Below, one piece after another: positions 5,079-8,453 of a stretch of DNA of 8,453 bases (position 1 is its first letter; the number at the start of each line of letters is the position of its first letter). A program made the position numbers and the translations under genes. The notes under the pieces were generated by a model. That model saw nothing but the letters and a program-made list of their open reading frames with translations, was not told the DNA's origin and ran no database searches. The stretch comes from Halieaceae bacterium. GTDB taxonomy: Bacteria; Pseudomonadota; Gammaproteobacteria; Pseudomonadales; Halieaceae. Location of the stretch: positions 1 through 8,453 of the forward strand of contig NZIH01000051.1 of assembly GCA_002691565.1 (NCBI GenBank), given 5' to 3'.

Positions 5079-6998
5079 ATGAATTTTGATCAGCTTCCAA
5101 CAGCGGCACCACACACACCGGTATTAGACCGTATTGACTCAGCACGTCAGGAGATCGGTGCCCTCAGTAGCGATGAGTTGGTAACGCTCGCAAATGAGCT
5201 TCGTGAGTTTCTTCTCTATTCGGTTTCAACGACCGGTGGTCACTTTGGGGCGGGCTTAGGCGTCGTGGAGTTAACGGTTGCCCTGCACCACGTGTTGAAC
5301 ACCCCCGATGACCGAATAGTCTGGGACGTGGGTCATCAATGCTACCCACATAAAGTGCTAACCGGCCGAAGAAATCGCATGGGGTCTATGCGGCAAAAAG
5401 GCGGATTAAGCGGCTTCCCAAAACGCAGTGAAAGTGAATTCGATACATTCGGAGTGGGTCATTCATCCACCAGCATTTCAGCTGCAATGGGCATGGCGCT
5501 CGCGGCACGGCAGCAAGGCATCAATCGCAAGGTCGTGGCCGTTATTGGTGACGGAGCGATTACCGGCGGAATGGCCTTCGAAGCACTCGCGCACGCTGGG
5601 CACGAGCGGCCTAATATGCTGGTCATTCTCAACGACAACCAAATGTCTATTGGCCATAACACCGGGGGACTCGCCAGCTACTTTGCCAGAATTTGGGCAA
5701 CTCAAACCTACCTGACCCTAAGAGAAACATCGAAGAAGCTGTTAGAGCATGTCAAACCGGCATGGGATTTGGCCAAGCGCACCGAAGAGCATATGAAAGG
5801 CATGGTCGCACCGGGCACGCTGTTTGAGGAACTCGGCTGGCACTACATAGGACCACTCGACGGTCACGATCTACCATCGTTGGTAGAAGTACTTAAGCGC
5901 GTCTCATCGCTTAACGGACCCCAGATCCTTCATATCCGGACGATTAAGGGCAAGGGCTTCACACCCGCTGAGGAAGATCCTATCGGCTACCATGCGCTCG
6001 GCAAAATAGAGCCTAAGAAAGAAGTGGACGAGGCGTCGCCCGTAGCCCCAAAACCACCCAAGTACCAGGATGTGTTTGGCCAGTGGCTGTGTGATACCGC
6101 CGAAGTTGACCCGCTTTTGGCGGGGATCACACCTGCAATGTGTGAAGGGTCGGGCATGGTGAACTTTGCAGCCAGCTACCCAGACCGATACTACGACGTT
6201 GCCATTGCCGAGCAGCACGCGGTGACGCTTGCAGCAGGTATGGCCTGCGATGGTTTAAAGCCCGTTGTGGCCATCTACTCCACATTCCTGCAACGCGGCT
6301 ATGATCAATTGATCCACGATGTCGCGCTACAAAATTTAGACGTAACGTTTGCCATTGATCGCGCTGGACTGGTAGGGCAGGACGGCGCAACGCATCATGG
6401 CGCGTTTGATTTGAGTTACATGCGCTGCATACCCAACCTCATCATTGCAGCACCGAGTAATGAGAACGATTGCCGACAGATGCTAGTTAGCGCTTACAAT
6501 CATAAGGGGCCCTCAGCGGTCAGATACCCGCGCGGCGAGGGTATTGGAGTTCGAATTGAACCCGAACTCGAGGGTGTCGAGATTGGCAGAGGCACTATCG
6601 TCAGAGAAGGCCGCGACATTGCGATTCTCAATTTTGGCGTGCTCTTGACCGAAGCAGAAAAGGCAGCCGAGACGCTCAATGCCACAGTCGCCGATATGCG
6701 TTGGGTAAAACCACTCGACACCGAACTCATTTGTGAGCTTGCGAAAACACATTCCCTGCTGATCACGGTTGAGGAAAATGTCGTCGCCGGTGGTGCAGGT
6801 AGTGCAGTCGCTGAATGTCTGACTGAGCAAGGCCTGACTACCGAGATTCGTCATGTGGCGATTGATGACCGCTTTATCGATCATGCCAGTCAGGGCGAAA
6901 CCCGCTCTGATGCGGGCCTGAGTTATAAAGACATTGTGTCCAAAGCGGGTGAAAACCAAGGTACCCTCAGCGCAGCGAAAACTGCGGTGGCATTATGA
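5079..6998 (+). CDS. dxs: 1-deoxy-D-xylulose-5-phosphate synthase Dxs
   Basis: Thiamine-diphosphate and Mg-dependent enzyme condensing pyruvate with glyceraldehyde 3-phosphate to DXP, the entry and usual flux-controlling step of the MEP isoprenoid pathway (also a precursor of thiamine and pyridoxal). 639 aa, near E. coli's 620. Seen: GGHFGAGLG (residues 53-61), [17 protein letters not shown] (82-98), [13 protein letters not shown] (126-138), the ThDP/Mg motif [13 protein letters not shown] (157-169) with NDN (185-187), the domain II catalytic glutamate in AEQHA (Glu378), then [20 protein letters not shown] and the C-terminal transketolase domain (VRYPRG onward). The ATG at 5079 has a weak, distant AGG upstream. 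Its end overlaps xseB by 4 bp (ATGA). It heads dxs-xseB-ispA, placing first and later prenyl-diphosphate steps in one transcript. Confidence 0.98.
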   Translation: MNFDQLPTAAPHTPVLDRIDSARQEIGALSSDELVTLANELREFLLYSVSTTGGHFGAGLGVVELTVALHHVLNTPDDRIVWDVGHQCYPHKVLTGRRNRMGSMRQKGGLSGFPKRSESEFDTFGVGHSSTSISAAMGMALAARQQGINRKVVAVIGDGAITGGMAFEALAHAGHERPNMLVILNDNQMSIGHNTGGLASYFARIWATQTYLTLRETSKKLLEHVKPAWDLAKRTEEHMKGMVAPGTLFEELGWHYIGPLDGHDLPSLVEVLKRVSSLNGPQILHIRTIKGKGFTPAEEDPIGYHALGKIEPKKEVDEASPVAPKPPKYQDVFGQWLCDTAEVDPLLAGITPAMCEGSGMVNFAASYPDRYYDVAIAEQHAVTLAAGMACDGLKPVVAIYSTFLQRGYDQLIHDVALQNLDVTFAIDRAGLVGQDGATHHGAFDLSYMRCIPNLIIAAPSNENDCRQMLVSAYNHKGPSAVRYPRGEGIGVRIEPELEGVEIGRGTIVREGRDIAILNFGVLLTEAEKAAETLNATVADMRWVKPLDTELICELAKTHSLLITVEENVVAGGAGSAVAECLTEQGLTTEIRHVAIDDRFIDHASQGETRSDAGLSYKDIVSKAGENQGTLSAAKTAVAL

Positions 6999-7201
6999 GT
7001 GACGAGACGAACGAAAAAAAACTCAGCGAGCAAATCGACGAACTCTCAGCGCTGGTCAAACGCCTTGAGGACCCCTCGATCGAACTTGAGGATGCGCTCG
7101 CCGTTTACGAATCCGGAATGAAGATTGCTCAGGCTGCACAAAAAGCCCTTGAGCTCGCTGAGCAGCGCATAGAAACCGTATCGGACAATAAAGAGCATTA
7201 G
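6995..7201 (+). CDS. xseB: Exodeoxyribonuclease VII small subunit XseB
   Basis: The small subunit of exonuclease VII, which degrades single-stranded DNA from both ends and acts in repair and recombination; several XseB bind one XseA. The 68-aa product is almost entirely helical and carries the family signature [20 protein letters not shown] (about residues 17-36) followed by [20 protein letters not shown]. That gives the usual two-helix hairpin, and the length is typical (60-80 aa). Its ATG lies in the ATGA overlap with the dxs stop, so translation is probably coupled. xseA is not in this window, so the partner must be encoded elsewhere. The position between two isoprenoid genes is a common gammaproteobacterial association with ispA and has no known functional link to isoprenoids. 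Confidence 0.95.
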   Translation: MSDETNEKKLSEQIDELSALVKRLEDPSIELEDALAVYESGMKIAQAAQKALELAEQRIETVSDNKEH

Positions 7202-7218
7202 GACAGAGACACACCGAG

Positions 7219-8064
7219 ATGGATGCATCAGGTAGACAACTGTCCTCCCCTATCGAATGCAGTGATTCGCGACTCGATGAGGCGCTGACCTACGCGCTGT
7301 CCAATCCGGGCAAACAACTTCGCAGCCGTTTGTGCCGAGTCACCTCGGCCGTGATTGCCGGCTCCGAACAACCCTCGGCCGTCAGAGCAGGCGAGGCCAT
7401 CGAGTTTCTTCACACCTACTCTCTGATTCACGATGATTTACCGTCGATGGACGATGATGACCTGCGCCGCAGTAAGCCTACAGTTCATAAAGCATACGAC
7501 GAAGCCACCGCCATTCTCGTGGGCGACGGCTTGCAGGCGCTCGCCTTTGAGTGGATTGTCGACACACCAGACCTGAGTCCCCAACAGCAAGTACAACTGA
7601 TTAAGTTACTCAGTAACTCAGTTGGCTTTGATGGCATGGTGGGTGGTCAGGCAATGGATATTGCTGCGGAGGGTCAGTCACTCAAGCCAGCGGAACTAGC
7701 CCAAGTTCACTCACGAAAAACCGGCGCCCTTATTGAAGCATCTGTGTTGGCAGGCGCTATTTGCGCAAATGCAACAGACCTCCAACAATCCGCCCTACGT
7801 ACGTTTGCGCGGCGAATTGGCCTGGCGTTTCAAGTGATGGACGACGTCCTCGACGTGACTGCAACCTCTGAAGAGCTCGGTAAGACGGCGGGAAAGGACA
7901 TCGATGCTCACAAATCGACCTATGTCGCCTCGATGGGAATTGAAGACGCAGGCAACTACGCGGAAGCGCTTTTAAGCGAGGCCATAGATGCGCTGGATGG
8001 GTTTGGCGATGCAGCGCTGAAACTCAAACAACTTGGAAAGCTGATGGTACATCGGTCGTTTTGA
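7219..8064 (+). CDS. ispA: Farnesyl diphosphate synthase IspA
   Basis: Condenses DMAPP with two IPP to C15 farnesyl diphosphate, the precursor for undecaprenyl phosphate and quinone side chains. Seen: the IPP-binding GKQLR (about residues 31-35; usual GKRLRP, so the second basic residue is Gln), LHTYSLIHDD, the first Asp-rich motif DDLPSMDDDDLRR with the four-residue spacing of bacterial type II FPP synthases, LVGDGLQALAFE, GMVGGQAMDI, KTGALI, and the second Asp-rich motif FQVMDDVLD. Tyr at the fifth position before the first Asp-rich motif, as in E. coli IspA, supports a C15 rather than longer product. At 281 aa it is shorter than E. coli (299), with only about 30 residues before GKxLR. The frame upstream of the ATG at 7219 closes at a TAA (7189-7191) with no other ATG, GTG or TTG start. 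The xseB stop is 17 bp upstream, so it is the last gene of the operon. Confidence 0.95.
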   Translation: MDASGRQLSSPIECSDSRLDEALTYALSNPGKQLRSRLCRVTSAVIAGSEQPSAVRAGEAIEFLHTYSLIHDDLPSMDDDDLRRSKPTVHKAYDEATAILVGDGLQALAFEWIVDTPDLSPQQQVQLIKLLSNSVGFDGMVGGQAMDIAAEGQSLKPAELAQVHSRKTGALIEASVLAGAICANATDLQQSALRTFARRIGLAFQVMDDVLDVTATSEELGKTAGKDIDAHKSTYVASMGIEDAGNYAEALLSEAIDALDGFGDAALKLKQLGKLMVHRSF

Positions 8065-8076
8065 GCTCATACCACA

Positions 8077-8119
8077 GTTGCCTGGAATCAGAACTGAACC
8101 AGTTGGGCAACATCGTTGC
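8077..8119. terminator. Hairpin region between convergent ispA and pgpA
   Basis: In the 71-bp gap between the two stop codons, GTTGC-CTGG (8077-8085) can pair with CCAG (8099-8102) and GCAAC (8107-8111), enclosing a TCA-gaac-TGA inner stem, with a 4-nt bulge. GCAAC can instead pair with the following GTTGC (8115-8119) across ATC. No T-run follows on either strand, so this may be a bidirectional end-of-transcript structure of non-classical type rather than a textbook intrinsic terminator. The pairings are seen; the role is inferred. Confidence 0.35.
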
Positions 8120-8135
8120 ATAACAGTGATTGTAT

Positions 8136-8453
8136 TTATGCAGTCCACAACAGCAGGATGTAATAGCCACCTGCGACGGCCAATACGCCCATCACTGCTG
8201 CAACAAGGTCGTCTACCATCACACCAACACCACCGCCGATCGTACGATCGACCCAGCCGACAGGCCATGGCTTCAACACATCGAAGAATCGGAAGCTCAA
8301 AAAGCTGAGTAGTAATATGACATCAGGATCGATCGCTCCGAGGAACCACCAGTTGAGCAACAGTGCGCTCACACACACCCCAACCACTTCATCAATCACG
8401 ATGATCTGAGCGTCGTGCTGGCCCGACACCCGCTCCAAGTGATTCGCGGACCA
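8136..8453 (-). CDS. pgpA: Phosphatidylglycerophosphatase A PgpA, partial (5' end outside window)
   Basis: Dephosphorylates phosphatidylglycerophosphate to phosphatidylglycerol at the inner membrane. About 105 C-terminal residues are present; the frame stays open to the right edge, so the start and N-terminal membrane segment lie beyond 8453. Seen: the conserved DE pair in VIDEVVG, a hydrophobic helix around VSALLLNWWFLGAI, then FRFFDVLKPWPVGWVDRTIGGGVGVMVDDL, matching the E. coli PgpA block FRILDMWKPWPIRWFD and GGMGIMIDD, and a last membrane helix VLAVAGGYYILLLWTA. In E. coli pgpA follows thiL, so nusB-thiL may lie to the right; that is inference. It converges on ispA. A perfect 14-bp palindrome (8237-8250) falls in the codons for the DRTI segment. 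Confidence 0.93.
   Translation of the reverse strand, partial: WSANHLERVSGQHDAQIIVIDEVVGVCVSALLLNWWFLGAIDPDVILLLSFLSFRFFDVLKPWPVGWVDRTIGGGVGVMVDDLVAAVMGVLAVAGGYYILLLWTA

Noticed and set aside
5904..6218. 104-codon minus-strand frame opposite dxs
   Set aside because: Shadow of the conserved dxs coding frame; no independent support.
6513..6959. 148-codon open frame on the minus strand opposite the 3' part of dxs
   Set aside because: It lies wholly antisense to the strongly conserved Dxs transketolase domain and its translation has no recognisable domain; typical shadow frame.
8237..8250. Perfect 14-bp palindrome CGATCGTACGATCG within pgpA
   Set aside because: It falls in codons for the conserved DRTI segment, and a 14-bp palindrome is expected by chance about once in every 16 kb, so one in this window is not notable.

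Overview
The window is a compact stretch of bacterial chromosome, mostly housekeeping genes, with no mobile element, CRISPR array, phage gene or defence system that I can recognise. Protein similarities (YrfG, HslR, Dxs, IspA, PgpA, CysQ, all recalled rather than searched) and the gene neighbourhoods point to a gammaproteobacterium. Moderate GC, tight packing and several GTG starts would suit a marine lineage such as the Cellvibrionales/OM60 type, but that narrower placement is inference.

Left part (1-1680, minus strand): birA (biotin-protein ligase without a DNA-binding domain), then coaX (type III pantothenate kinase), then tRNA-Thr(UGU). This resembles the birA-coaA-thrU neighbourhood of E. 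coli, with an unrelated pantothenate kinase in the coaA position. Both enzymes serve cofactor supply (biotin attachment, CoA).

Middle part (1681-2927): a 91-bp divergent intergenic region with a perfect 15-bp dyad separates birA from a plus-strand pair: an unrecognised four-helix membrane protein (107 aa) whose stop overlaps the GTG start of an O6-alkylguanine-DNA alkyltransferase (Ogt/MGMT type). A small DUF465/YdcH-like protein converges on this pair from the minus strand.

Central divergent pair (2928-4940): cysQ (3'(2'),5'-bisphosphate nucleotidase) on minus and yrfG (GMP/IMP nucleotidase of the HAD family) on plus start only 19 bp apart. yrfG runs directly into hslR (heat-shock S4-domain ribosome-associated protein). 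The yrfG-hslR pairing matches E. coli.

Right part (4941-8453): after a probable 34-codon small ORF comes an isoprenoid operon dxs-xseB-ispA. Dxs makes DXP, the first MEP-pathway intermediate, and IspA makes farnesyl diphosphate. XseB, the exonuclease VII small subunit, sits between them. A partial pgpA (phosphatidylglycerophosphatase A) converges from the right edge, with hairpin-forming sequence between its stop and that of ispA.

No gene-free stretch exceeds 300 bases. The items most worth a second look are the small ORF before dxs, the orphan membrane protein coupled to the alkyltransferase, and the dyad upstream of birA. I do not see an exotic multi-gene system here and do not claim one.
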